A DNA stretch of 62,529 bases from contig CALFDU010000067.1 of the NCBI GenBank assembly GCA_937950315.1, positions 1 through 62,529 of the forward strand. The letters run 5' to 3'. The notes beneath the pieces are model-generated. The model was not told the origin of the DNA and did not search any database. It was given only the letters and a program-made list of their open reading frames with translations. Origin of the DNA: an uncultured Saprospiraceae bacterium. GTDB taxonomy: Bacteria > Bacteroidota > Bacteroidia > Chitinophagales > Saprospiraceae. Positions within the stretch are counted from its first letter, which is position 1, and each line of letters opens with the position of its first letter. Both the position numbers and the translations under genes were made by a program. Of this stretch, positions 1-6,999 are shown piece after piece.

Positions 1-130
1 AATGGGCAATTTGAATACCAATGGCACTATTTGTTCCGGAAAAACACTTGTTTTAGCTGGCGCATTTTGGCACCATTTGGACCGGAATGACTGGCACTAT
101 TTCAATCAGAATGGGTGGCACCATTTGGAT
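1..130. repeat. Degenerate TGGCAC direct repeats, probable end of an insertion sequence
   Basis: Units of the form TGGCAC(T/C)ATTTg…cGGAAt start near 22, 68, 92 and 116, with a variant at 58; the last three are exactly 24 bp apart. Arrays of short terminal repeats of this kind are known at the ends of IS21-family elements, so this may be the right end of an element lying to the left of the window. No transposase is visible here, so the assignment is inference. Confidence 0.45.
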
Positions 131-156
131 AAGAATATACAAATACATGTAATCCC

Positions 157-564
157 CTTCAATTAGTCGTTGATCACCCGTTAACCAACTACTATTTCAA
201 AAGTTTTACTCACCCTTACAAAGTACTCATTTTATATCTCCTATTAAAACATAGGAGACTAAACCCTTGATTATGGAGTTGAAGTTTTTATTCATACGTT
301 TTCTTAAACCAGCATGTCTTGGTTATATGAAGAAAATGGCTGAAGGTAAACCGTGGTGGGCTAAGGAATTTCGGTTTTGATTGTGAGATAAAGGAGTAGG
401 GTGTTTTCTGTGCTGAAATTTAGACGCTGGGTTTTTATGATTGACTACTACTCAAAAGTCAAATTTTCGATTTAATGAATTGTCGCATACGAGACCCAAA
501 CGTAGGGTAGAGTGAGAGGCGCACCGTGGGCTTTATTGCTCACGGCCGTCTACTCGATTATGCG
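157..564 (+). repeat. Interspersed structured repeat, copy 1 (full length)
   Basis: This is the most complete copy of the family. Its head starts CTTCAATTAGTCGTTGATCA and carries an imperfect stem (TAGTCGTTGAT / ACCAACTACTA). A perfect second hairpin follows, TCTCCTAT (237–244) with ATAGGAGA (251–258). The middle contains a version of TTGTTGATGGGTTTTC. The tail is a CCGTGGGC–TTTATT–GCTCACGG hairpin and then CTCGATTA at 553–560. The minus-strand gene to the right stops 11 bp after that box. It shares long blocks with the copy at 4436–4732. No protein is encoded. Confidence 0.85.
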
Positions 565-571
565 CTGAATT

Positions 572-1765
572 TTATAACAAGGTATTAATCAAAGTTCTTA
601 TTTCCATGTCGGTCTCTTCATTTCCGTATCCTATTACCACATTTATAATATTCCGGTTTTCGTCAAGTATGAAAAATGTTGGAAAAACGTTTATCAAATA
701 ATTATTTAAAACCTCTTTATCCGAAAGTAAGAATTTGCAGTCAAAATCATTACGTTGCATGTAGCTTTTTAAAACATTCGTATTCTTACTGGTACATTCT
801 ATTGCGACAAAATCAAAATCATATTTTTTATATTCTGTTGTCAATTCTTTTAAAAACGGGATAGAAGCTTTGCATGGACCGCAGCTTACACTCGTAAACT
901 GAATCAAAAGGACTTTACTTTTCAAATCAGATAGAGATATTTCATTCTTATCGTCTGTTTGTAAAATCCATTCAGGCGCTTTTTTACCAATCATTTCATT
1001 AGGCTTTCTTTCCTTCCCATTCTGTCCGTATTGAACAACTATATAATTTTGAGGAAAATAATCTGCAGCTACAAAATCTTGCAGTCGAAGCTTATTGAAT
1101 TCGTAATCCAAAATGGATTGCACATGAATATCATGGCACATTTCTCTTCGAACCTTTTTAGGTAAATTTGATTTTTTATCTATCCACAATTCATAGATAG
1201 AAGTTGGATCATACATGTATTGATTCTTAAGCATAAAATGAGCTTTACCGAAAAATTCTACTTGTCTATCTTCATGAATTGTAAGCTTTATATAGACTTC
1301 TTCTCCTAAATCTTTTTGCTCAATGGAGGTACTATCATTGTTCTCAACTATATATCGAATTATGCTTTCTGTGTAATTAAAAAAAGGGGCACTTACGGGT
1401 CTATATGGCAACTTTTTCACCTTGAAACTATCTATTACTATTCTCTTTTCTTCATCATAAGTCAAATACCTCACTTTCCCATCATAGGCAAAATCAAAAT
1501 GTGTTTTTTCTTCCGCATCAAACACAGCCCAGCTGGAACCTATAGTTGTGTCTGATGGATTTCTGTAAGATTCAACATACCTATTATATATACGAAGTGC
1601 AGTAGTATCTCCTGGTTGCCAACTTTCCGTCTCAATACTATAAGCTACTGACTCTATCTTATCAAGTTCAAGTAAAACGGTTTGCAGATAATTTAAGGAA
1701 GTATAATCCTCATGCGAATAATTTAATGTAGAGATTATCGAGGTTAAAATAATTAATACAGTCAT
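572..1765 (-). CDS. TlpA-like thioredoxin-domain protein, exported
   Basis: The 397-residue protein begins with a short hydrophobic stretch that may be a signal or anchor. About 250 residues of beta-rich sequence with no recognised domain follow; they could be LolA-like. The C-terminal 135 residues are a TlpA/AhpC-type thioredoxin fold: an IGKKAPEW start, the active-site CGPC near residues 293–297, and a cis-proline context (VFPTFFILDEN). Such proteins act as thiol-disulfide reductases in the periplasm or on the outer membrane of Bacteroidota. The domain is clear, the substrate is unknown. Its stop lies 11 bp from the tail of repeat copy 1, and it sits about 100 bp downstream of the restriction-modification operon on the same strand. 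Confidence 0.8.
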   Translation of the reverse strand: MTVLIILTSIISTLNYSHEDYTSLNYLQTVLLELDKIESVAYSIETESWQPGDTTALRIYNRYVESYRNPSDTTIGSSWAVFDAEEKTHFDFAYDGKVRYLTYDEEKRIVIDSFKVKKLPYRPVSAPFFNYTESIIRYIVENNDSTSIEQKDLGEEVYIKLTIHEDRQVEFFGKAHFMLKNQYMYDPTSIYELWIDKKSNLPKKVRREMCHDIHVQSILDYEFNKLRLQDFVAADYFPQNYIVVQYGQNGKERKPNEMIGKKAPEWILQTDDKNEISLSDLKSKVLLIQFTSVSCGPCKASIPFLKELTTEYKKYDFDFVAIECTSKNTNVLKSYMQRNDFDCKFLLSDKEVLNNYLINVFPTFFILDENRNIINVVIGYGNEETDMEIRTLINTLL

Positions 1766-1827
1766 AGTTAATGAGAGTTGGTTTCGTTAAAGTTTATATT
1801 TTGCGCATAGCGGATGATTATATGCGG

Positions 1828-1858
1828 AGTATGACCGAAGGGAATATTCCGTCATATA
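1828..1858. other. Imperfect hairpin between the methyltransferase and TlpA-like genes
   Basis: TATGAC (1830–1835) and GTCATA (1851–1856) enclose the palindrome GGAATATTCC (1841–1850), with a five-base asymmetric bulge. It lies just past the 3' end of the methyltransferase gene. There is no T-run, so it is not a convincing intrinsic terminator. It may be a processing or recombination structure. Confidence 0.3.
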
Positions 1859-1863
1859 TGGTG

Positions 1864-3438
1864 TTATGAGGCGTACTCTTCCTTTGGTTCAAATAAAGTT
1901 AGTTGCTCGGATATCTCTAATTCTTGAATCAATTCTCTTTCTAATTCTAACTCCACGTTAGACAATTCTTTTGGCTCTAGTTTATACATTCCACCACCAT
2001 AACTTCTTCCCTTTGCAATCAACTCTTCTGTCTGAATAGAGTTTAATTGATTTAGGAAACTTCTATAATCAATATTCAATCTCTTGAGAATTGGTTTTGG
2101 GTAAAGCCCTAGAAAAGAGTTCGTAGTAATAGCTTTGGATTCATTAAGCAAGAATCTAAACGGTGCCGTTTTATTATTTCGCCCTATGTAATTACAAACA
2201 AATAGCGGCTCTTCTCTTTGTTCTTGAGAATACCAAGGTTTTCTATTTTTACATAGATAACCTTCATTTACCTTTGCATCTATCCCTGATAATAGATAGT
2301 CGTAAAGTTCTTTGCTTTCTTCTTTTATTTGGAGCAATGGTAAATCTGTGTCGAGAAGAAATAATTGTTCATCAAGAATTGGATTTCCATTGTTATCAGG
2401 TTTAATGATATTAGATTTAATTACTTTGGGAGGAGGGAGTATTGGCCTAAAATATTTTAGAGGGATTTTCTTTTCTTCTATTTCAGAAGAACTCAAAATA
2501 AAGAATTTGTTGTTTCCAGAGGCTATACCACGTTTAATTGTAAACAAGTCTTTAATTGTCGCTTTATTTTTCTGATCAAATGTTGTGTCGTAATCTCTGA
2601 AATAATTTGACCATTTAAAGTTTGGGTCGAGTTCTGAAATTCTTGCATTAGTATTAAAAGTTGGATTGCTAATGTCAGGTCCAGATGTAAACTTGATCTT
2701 GTCATTTTCTTCTGGTTTACAGTTTTTATACCAAACGACAAGTGAGGAAACTAAAGCATCATTAAATTTTAAATCCTCTGGAGAATACTTATGAATTCGC
2801 AACAATTGGACTTCGTGTTTTAAGTATTGTTTAAGTGATTTTCCAAAATTTACATCGAGAAATTCACTCGGTACTAACCACACGGCTATACCGTTCTCTT
2901 CTAAAAATTGTTGAGCGAGATAAATAAAGTAACAATGGAGTCCAGAGAGTTTTGAGACTTTGATACCATATTTAGTTTTGACCCAAGATGTAATTCTTGC
3001 CTTTATTTCTGTTGATATATGATGATGTCTTGAGTATGGAGGATTACTAACAAGTAAATCAACCTTATTCGTCGATTTGGCTTCGAGAGATGTAAAGTCC
3101 TTATTAATGACCTTTAAGCCAAGTTCACCGTAAACACTTTTGGCAAACTCTGACAATTCAGAATCAATTTCGATACCGTAATTATTGTCAGAGGAGTTAC
3201 TTTGAAATTCACTTAAGAATGCTGAGTAGAATGATCCTGAACCAAGGGCTGGATCCAAAAATGTAATCGCTCTATTCTTGGGTATATATTTTTTTGTTTC
3301 CGAAAGTATTTCTATTGCGAATTCATTCGGCGTGGCATATTGTCCAAGTCTATTGCGATCTTCATTACTTTTTCTAGAATCAAATTCTCTTTGAAAGCTA
3401 ATTCGTCTATCTTCTAATTTTTTTATTTTGTTTTGCAC
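1864..3438 (-). CDS. Type II DNA adenine-N6 methyltransferase
   Basis: The 524-residue protein has the signature of gamma-class adenine-N6 methyltransferases: GQYATPNEFA (32–41), motif I LDPALGSGSF (61–70) for S-adenosylmethionine, and catalytic SNPPY (131–135). The C-terminal half is probably the target-recognition region. It pairs with the endonuclease gene immediately upstream. The endonuclease stop and this start share one base (TAGTG), so the start codon is GTG at 3438 and translation is probably coupled. The product should protect host DNA from the partner nuclease. If the partner is XamI/SalI-like, the target would be GTCGAC. The enzyme class is clear; the target is inferred from the partner. 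Confidence 0.88.
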   Translation of the reverse strand: MQNKIKKLEDRRISFQREFDSRKSNEDRNRLGQYATPNEFAIEILSETKKYIPKNRAITFLDPALGSGSFYSAFLSEFQSNSSDNNYGIEIDSELSEFAKSVYGELGLKVINKDFTSLEAKSTNKVDLLVSNPPYSRHHHISTEIKARITSWVKTKYGIKVSKLSGLHCYFIYLAQQFLEENGIAVWLVPSEFLDVNFGKSLKQYLKHEVQLLRIHKYSPEDLKFNDALVSSLVVWYKNCKPEENDKIKFTSGPDISNPTFNTNARISELDPNFKWSNYFRDYDTTFDQKNKATIKDLFTIKRGIASGNNKFFILSSSEIEEKKIPLKYFRPILPPPKVIKSNIIKPDNNGNPILDEQLFLLDTDLPLLQIKEESKELYDYLLSGIDAKVNEGYLCKNRKPWYSQEQREEPLFVCNYIGRNNKTAPFRFLLNESKAITTNSFLGLYPKPILKRLNIDYRSFLNQLNSIQTEELIAKGRSYGGGMYKLEPKELSNVELELERELIQELEISEQLTLFEPKEEYAS

Positions 3439-4403
3439 TATATACCCATTTTAGCTAAATCATCAATACGATGCTCCCAAACCCAATCAATACCTTCAGC
3501 TGCTTCGTATCCAAGGTAACCACTATCGAAATATCCACAAAGAAATAGATTAAATACTATCTTATTTCCATAAGTATTCTTTAGTTGGGACATCTTAACA
3601 GCTTCCTCTTTTCTTCTCTTGTTGACATTTGTAAAATCACCAGCAGATTTAGCCTCAATCAACAATGGAAGACTTGATTTTTTGCTTTTAAAAGGATTTA
3701 CAATAATATCGACCGCTATGTTCACTTTCTTGTCTGAATTAAGATCTATAGGGACGTTATAATGAAATATAAATGTTCCTTTGGGCATCTCTCTAAAGTC
3801 TTTGAGGTTTTTGCTATCAAGCTTTTTATATTTTTTCTTTTTTAACCATTTCTCAATACTTCTGAGTTGCCTTCTTTCTTGTTCATTTCTAATTATTGGA
3901 TCTGCCATTGATCCGCAAAGCCTATCTGCTATTATTGTGGCAGCTCGATTCACATCTTGCTGATTCACTTTACCTTTTGATGATAGCCAAGTAAATATAT
4001 CCTTATCAAGTAACCTATGGATGATTTTACAAATTTGCCCTAATTCATTCATCATTTTTTCTTCCTTCATTCTTTTGGGAAGCTCACCTTGTTCCAATTT
4101 CTTTACAAGATTTGGTGACGCATAAGCCAACCCGATTAATCTGTCTCTAGCAATTGGGGGACAGGTAGACATTCTCAAAGTTGTAAGAATTTCGGGGTTA
4201 CCCAAGATTATCTTGGATGTCAATTTTGACAAATTGTTAGTTATAGCTAAAGTCTCTTTTACCTTTTTAGTCGTCAAAAGCCGTGTTTTCTTATATGTTT
4301 TTGGGGCAAAATTCAAAAACCAGTTGTTATAGAAATCCACGGATTCTTTGATGTCTTCTTTCCATTTATCGGGATTATTTCTATTTATATATTGTGTCAT
4401 CAT
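3438..4403 (-). CDS. Type II restriction endonuclease, XamI-like
   Basis: This 321-residue protein resembles my memory of the XamI/SalI family, including the stretch around RMSTCPPIARDRLIGLA (78–94). A PD-(D/E)xK-type site is visible as D232 and then E250-A-K252 in a hydrophobic strand (LPLLIEAKSAG). It would cut unmethylated DNA, with GTCGAC the expected target for the family. It is the first gene of a two-gene operon with the methyltransferase. No controller (C) protein gene is present. The operon lies between repeat copies 1 and 2 together with the TlpA-like gene, which suggests acquisition as a unit. The assignment rests on recognised motifs only. Confidence 0.7.
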   Translation of the reverse strand: MMTQYINRNNPDKWKEDIKESVDFYNNWFLNFAPKTYKKTRLLTTKKVKETLAITNNLSKLTSKIILGNPEILTTLRMSTCPPIARDRLIGLAYASPNLVKKLEQGELPKRMKEEKMMNELGQICKIIHRLLDKDIFTWLSSKGKVNQQDVNRAATIIADRLCGSMADPIIRNEQERRQLRSIEKWLKKKKYKKLDSKNLKDFREMPKGTFIFHYNVPIDLNSDKKVNIAVDIIVNPFKSKKSSLPLLIEAKSAGDFTNVNKRRKEEAVKMSQLKNTYGNKIVFNLFLCGYFDSGYLGYEAAEGIDWVWEHRIDDLAKMGI

Positions 4404-4435
4404 TTTTCAAATTTATGCCTCATAGCTTGTTAATA

Positions 4436-4732
4436 CCCATACCACCCTTCAATTAGTGGTTGATCACCCGTTAATCAACCACTATTTCAAAAGTTTTCCT
4501 CACCCTAACAAAGTACCCATTTTATATCTCCTATTAAAACATAGGAGACTAAACCCTTGATTAAGTTGTCGAAGTTTTTGTGGATGGGTTTTCTTTAACC
4601 GATGTTAAATGATTGATTGCCACTCAACATTCATATTTTCGATTTAGTGTACCGCTGTATAGATGACCCAAACGTAGGGTGGAGTGAGAGGGTTGCAATG
4701 GGCTTTATTGATTACGGTCGGCAACTCGATTG
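4436..4732 (+). repeat. Interspersed structured repeat, copy 2
   Basis: The head contains a perfect 11-bp stem, TAGTGGTTGAT (4454–4464) with ATCAACCACTA (4474–4484), around loop CACCCGTTA. The second hairpin, 4527–4534 with 4541–4548, is identical to copy 1. The middle has GTGGATGGGTTTTC. About 90 bp of the copy-1 middle is missing. The tail (GGGCTTTATTGATTACGG…CTCGATTG, box 4725–4732) lies 10 bp before the stop of the GNAT toxin gene. Confidence 0.85.
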
Positions 4733-4742
4733 TGTCTCGTTT

Positions 4743-5240
4743 TTAATTCTCGCGGAATGCATTTTCAATTGTTTTCATCGACATAAACATTCTTCCACTA
4801 TCTGGTAATAATGTGAACCCATATTTTTGATAATATTGTCTGGCTTCTTCGTCAATTGGGTCTACAATAACTGCAACAGCTCCAATTTGATTTGTAGCAA
4901 CATCCAGACTTCTTTTTAAAGAGTTCACTAATAAGAATTTACCTAAACCCTTTCCAAAATGGTTTTTGTCAAGTGCCAATCTTCCTAGTAGAATTACAGG
5001 AACGTATTGATATTTGATTTTCTTTTGGAATTCTATGGGGGAATCTTCAATTGGAATACTTTCAGTTGAAAGTGTATAATATCCAATTACTTCATCTTCA
5101 TCGTTTTTGATTATAAAGCAAGTACATGCTCCATTCTTTATATCTTTGGTCGCATTTTTTTGGATATAATTATTTAGTGGTGCTTTACCACAATCAAATT
5201 TATCCCTTTTGTATTTTCTCTCGTATTTATGAATCTTCAA
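4743..5240 (-). CDS. GNAT-family toxin, TacT-like acetyltransferase
   Basis: The 165-residue protein matches the GNAT toxin type: an N-terminal FDCGKAPLNNYI motif, the acetyl-CoA loop in RLALDKNHFGKGLGKFLL, and a C-terminal YYQKYGF. TacT-type toxins acetylate aminoacyl-tRNA and stop translation. The DUF1778 antitoxin gene lies one base upstream on the same strand, the standard order for this module. Its stop is 10 bp from the tail box of repeat copy 2. Family assignment is firm; activity is inferred from the family. Confidence 0.9.
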   Translation of the reverse strand: MKIHKYERKYKRDKFDCGKAPLNNYIQKNATKDIKNGACTCFIIKNDEDEVIGYYTLSTESIPIEDSPIEFQKKIKYQYVPVILLGRLALDKNHFGKGLGKFLLVNSLKRSLDVATNQIGAVAVIVDPIDEEARQYYQKYGFTLLPDSGRMFMSMKTIENAFREN

Positions 5241-5241
5241 T

Positions 5242-5535
5242 TTACGCCGAGATTAATTGCTCATGATATTTAATAGCTGCTAGTAAAGATTCATTTGGTT
5301 GGTTTTCTTCACCCATTAAAGCATTGAAGAATAATTCTTTATCTCTTTTAGACGCGAGTATTTTATTCTCTTCTTTCACTATCGCTTTAGCTTCTCGAGT
5401 AATGACGAATCGAGCGAATTCTGAGAATGTTTTAAATCCTTTAAGTTGTTTAGCATATTCAAATAGCTCTTTATCCTCGTTACTTACGCGGAATTCAACT
5501 CTGTTTTCTCCTTTTTTACTGACTGAATGGTCCAT
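5242..5535 (-). CDS. DUF1778 (TacA-like) ribbon-helix-helix antitoxin
   Basis: This 97-residue protein has an N-terminal ribbon-helix-helix (NRVEFRVSNEDKELFEYA, then a helix with FSEFARFVITREA) that binds DNA, and a C-terminal tail (FFNALMGEENQPNESLLAAIKY) typical of the segment that wraps and neutralises GNAT toxins. It is the first gene of the toxin-antitoxin operon. Perfect and degenerate ACGGTA-type palindromes lie just upstream of its start and are the probable autorepression site. Confidence 0.88.
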   Translation of the reverse strand: MDHSVSKKGENRVEFRVSNEDKELFEYAKQLKGFKTFSEFARFVITREAKAIVKEENKILASKRDKELFFNALMGEENQPNESLLAAIKYHEQLISA

Positions 5536-5559
5536 ATTCTTTGTTGTTTAGTACTAATT

Positions 5560-5606
5560 TACGGTATTTTACCGTACATCTCAATATTTTGACGTAAAAA
5601 TTCCGT
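5560..5606 (-). promoter_or_regulatory. Operator palindromes of the toxin-antitoxin operon
   Basis: A perfect palindrome, TACGGTA-TTT-TACCGTA, occupies 5560–5576, 25 bp upstream of the antitoxin start. A second, degenerate copy (ACGTAAAAATTCCGT) lies at 5592–5606. Two spaced operators fit cooperative binding of a ribbon-helix-helix antitoxin or toxin-antitoxin complex. The palindromes are seen directly; the protein that binds is inferred. Confidence 0.65.
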
Positions 5607-5652
5607 ACAAATCTATTCTTGTTTATTTAAGTGAGACGCGCATTGTGGTATT

Positions 5653-5787
5653 CTAGGCCCCCTAAATACTCGGACATAATTAAGGTATGGAAACTGTATC
5701 ATTAAAACTATGAAAAAAGAAAGAATACGTTGGACTACGGATCAGAAGATCAAATCAGTCATGAAGCCTCAATTAAGGGGGCCGAGA
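5653..5787 (+). mobile_element. Miniature insertion-sequence remnant with inverted ends
   Basis: The left end CTAGGCCCCCTAAAT (5653–5667) and the reverse complement of the right end, CTCGGCCCCCTTAAT, agree at 13 of 15 bases. Between them is the start of a small basic ORF (5710–5805) reading MKKERIRWTTDQKIKSV, which resembles the N-terminus of a transposase or IS3-type OrfA. The element is only about 130 bp, so it is probably an internally deleted, non-autonomous derivative. It sits between the antitoxin promoter and a lipoprotein gene. Confidence 0.6.
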
Positions 5788-5805
5788 AAACTTAGAAAAG
5801 TATAA
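5710..5805 (+). pseudogene. Truncated transposase N-terminus (32 codons)
   Basis: This ORF starts inside the miniature element and reads out past its right end. Only the first 17 or so residues (MKKERIRWTTDQKIKSV) look like a transposase DNA-binding start; the rest is encoded by the right inverted repeat and flank. It is most likely non-functional debris. Confidence 0.45.
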
Positions 5806-5881
5806 TATTTTCCCAGCTATATTTTATTTAGGAGTAAGAGGTATAACTTCTCATAATGTAAGCCCAGAAAGTTGTAATAGA

Positions 5882-6733
5882 TTATTTGAATAAATATTCT
5901 TCTTTAAGAATTGATTCTATAGTCCCTTTAAAGAAATATTCTATTTCTCCTGCATGCTGGATTGAATCTCGCTCAAAGGCTAATTTTGAAGAAATTTGAT
6001 TGAAACCAAAACTCAAAATTACGGTACTGTCTAAGGGCATACTTTTTATCAGATCGGTTTGCCATGGATAAAGAATAGTGATTTTGCTATTTGAACTACT
6101 TTCGAAAATACTTCTTCTTTCAAATAAATATTTCGTTGGATCAATTGCATGTTTTACCTCTAAAAATTTTTGTTTAAAATGATATGTATGACTCACGGAT
6201 TTCAAACAGTTTATTTTATTAGTAGAGTATAAAATAGTAAATCTTCCGTTAATCTCTTTTGGTATAAAGAGACTATCTCTTGCTGTACCATAGTTGAAAA
6301 TATCTGATCCCCTTCGAAAGATTGCATTGCCGTCAATATGTCCAGATGGTTTATATCTGGTAAGTACGAAATGGTTTTTATCAAGTAATATGATTTTACA
6401 TTCACTAACAATTGTGCTGCCAGATTTTAAATACGCTGAGATATAATCTTTTTGAGCAGCTTTAGGTAAAATTTTTAAATTGAAAATATTTCTTTTCTTT
6501 TGTGTGGACTCGTCTGTGATAACATAATTGGCATTGCTATTGTCGTAGAATTCTAAGAATTGAGTATTATTAAGTTTAATATTGGACCAGCTGCCCTCCA
6601 AATTGATTTTTTCTAAAGTTCGATTATTGCATCCCATTTGCGAAAAAAGAAAACTAAAAACTGATAAAATCAATACCGTTGTATATCCAATCGATATGTA
6701 GTAAGGCCTATTTACCGGTAATTTAATTTTCAT
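5882..6733 (-). CDS. Hypothetical exported protein, possible lipoprotein
   Basis: The 283-residue protein has a hydrophobic N-terminal segment (about 12–33) ending in QMGCNN, which could be a weak lipobox or a membrane anchor. The rest is beta-rich, with no domain I recognise. The start of the mature part (LEGSWSNIKLNNTQFLEFYD) looks like lipocalin-type small Bacteroidota lipoproteins. The gene stands alone, with the miniature insertion remnant on its 3' side and a degenerate repeat tail beyond its 5' side. Confidence 0.6.
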   Translation of the reverse strand: MKIKLPVNRPYYISIGYTTVLILSVFSFLFSQMGCNNRTLEKINLEGSWSNIKLNNTQFLEFYDNSNANYVITDESTQKKRNIFNLKILPKAAQKDYISAYLKSGSTIVSECKIILLDKNHFVLTRYKPSGHIDGNAIFRRGSDIFNYGTARDSLFIPKEINGRFTILYSTNKINCLKSVSHTYHFKQKFLEVKHAIDPTKYLFERRSIFESSSNSKITILYPWQTDLIKSMPLDSTVILSFGFNQISSKLAFERDSIQHAGEIEYFFKGTIESILKEEYLFK

Positions 6734-6894
6734 TAAATAATTTTTCTTCTTGATTAGATTGTTGAAAAGAAGGGTTAAGACTTTGAATTTATTTTCCTCA
6801 ACTGAAATAGATTATCTGTCATATGGGCAATTACCCTCGCCTCCAAATCTAAGATACCAAAATTGGTCAAGCACAATGATGTGAATTCGCTTGA

Positions 6895-6976
6895 CAGATT
6901 CGCCTGAAGGATCGTGATACATATTGTGGTATGATAGGCGCAACTTGGGCTTTATGGTTTTCTACTAGATTATCTC
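6895..6976 (+). repeat. Interspersed repeat, tail-only copy
   Basis: The stretch GGCGCAACTTGGGCTTTATG followed by TCTACTAGATTA (box about 6964–6971) matches the tail of the repeat family. Sequence to its left (from about 6800) shows only scattered similarity, so the head is lost or very degraded. The T9SS gene on the right stops 28 bp after the box. Confidence 0.6.
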
Positions 6977-6999
6977 TAGTTCTAGGTGATCGCTACAGA

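Noticed and set aside
157-564. The repeat being a canonical integron attC site.
   Set aside because: I could not find a matching RYYYAAC/GTTRRRY core pair. TTATGCG near the end lacks the core G, the unit is longer than typical attC sites, and no integrase is present.
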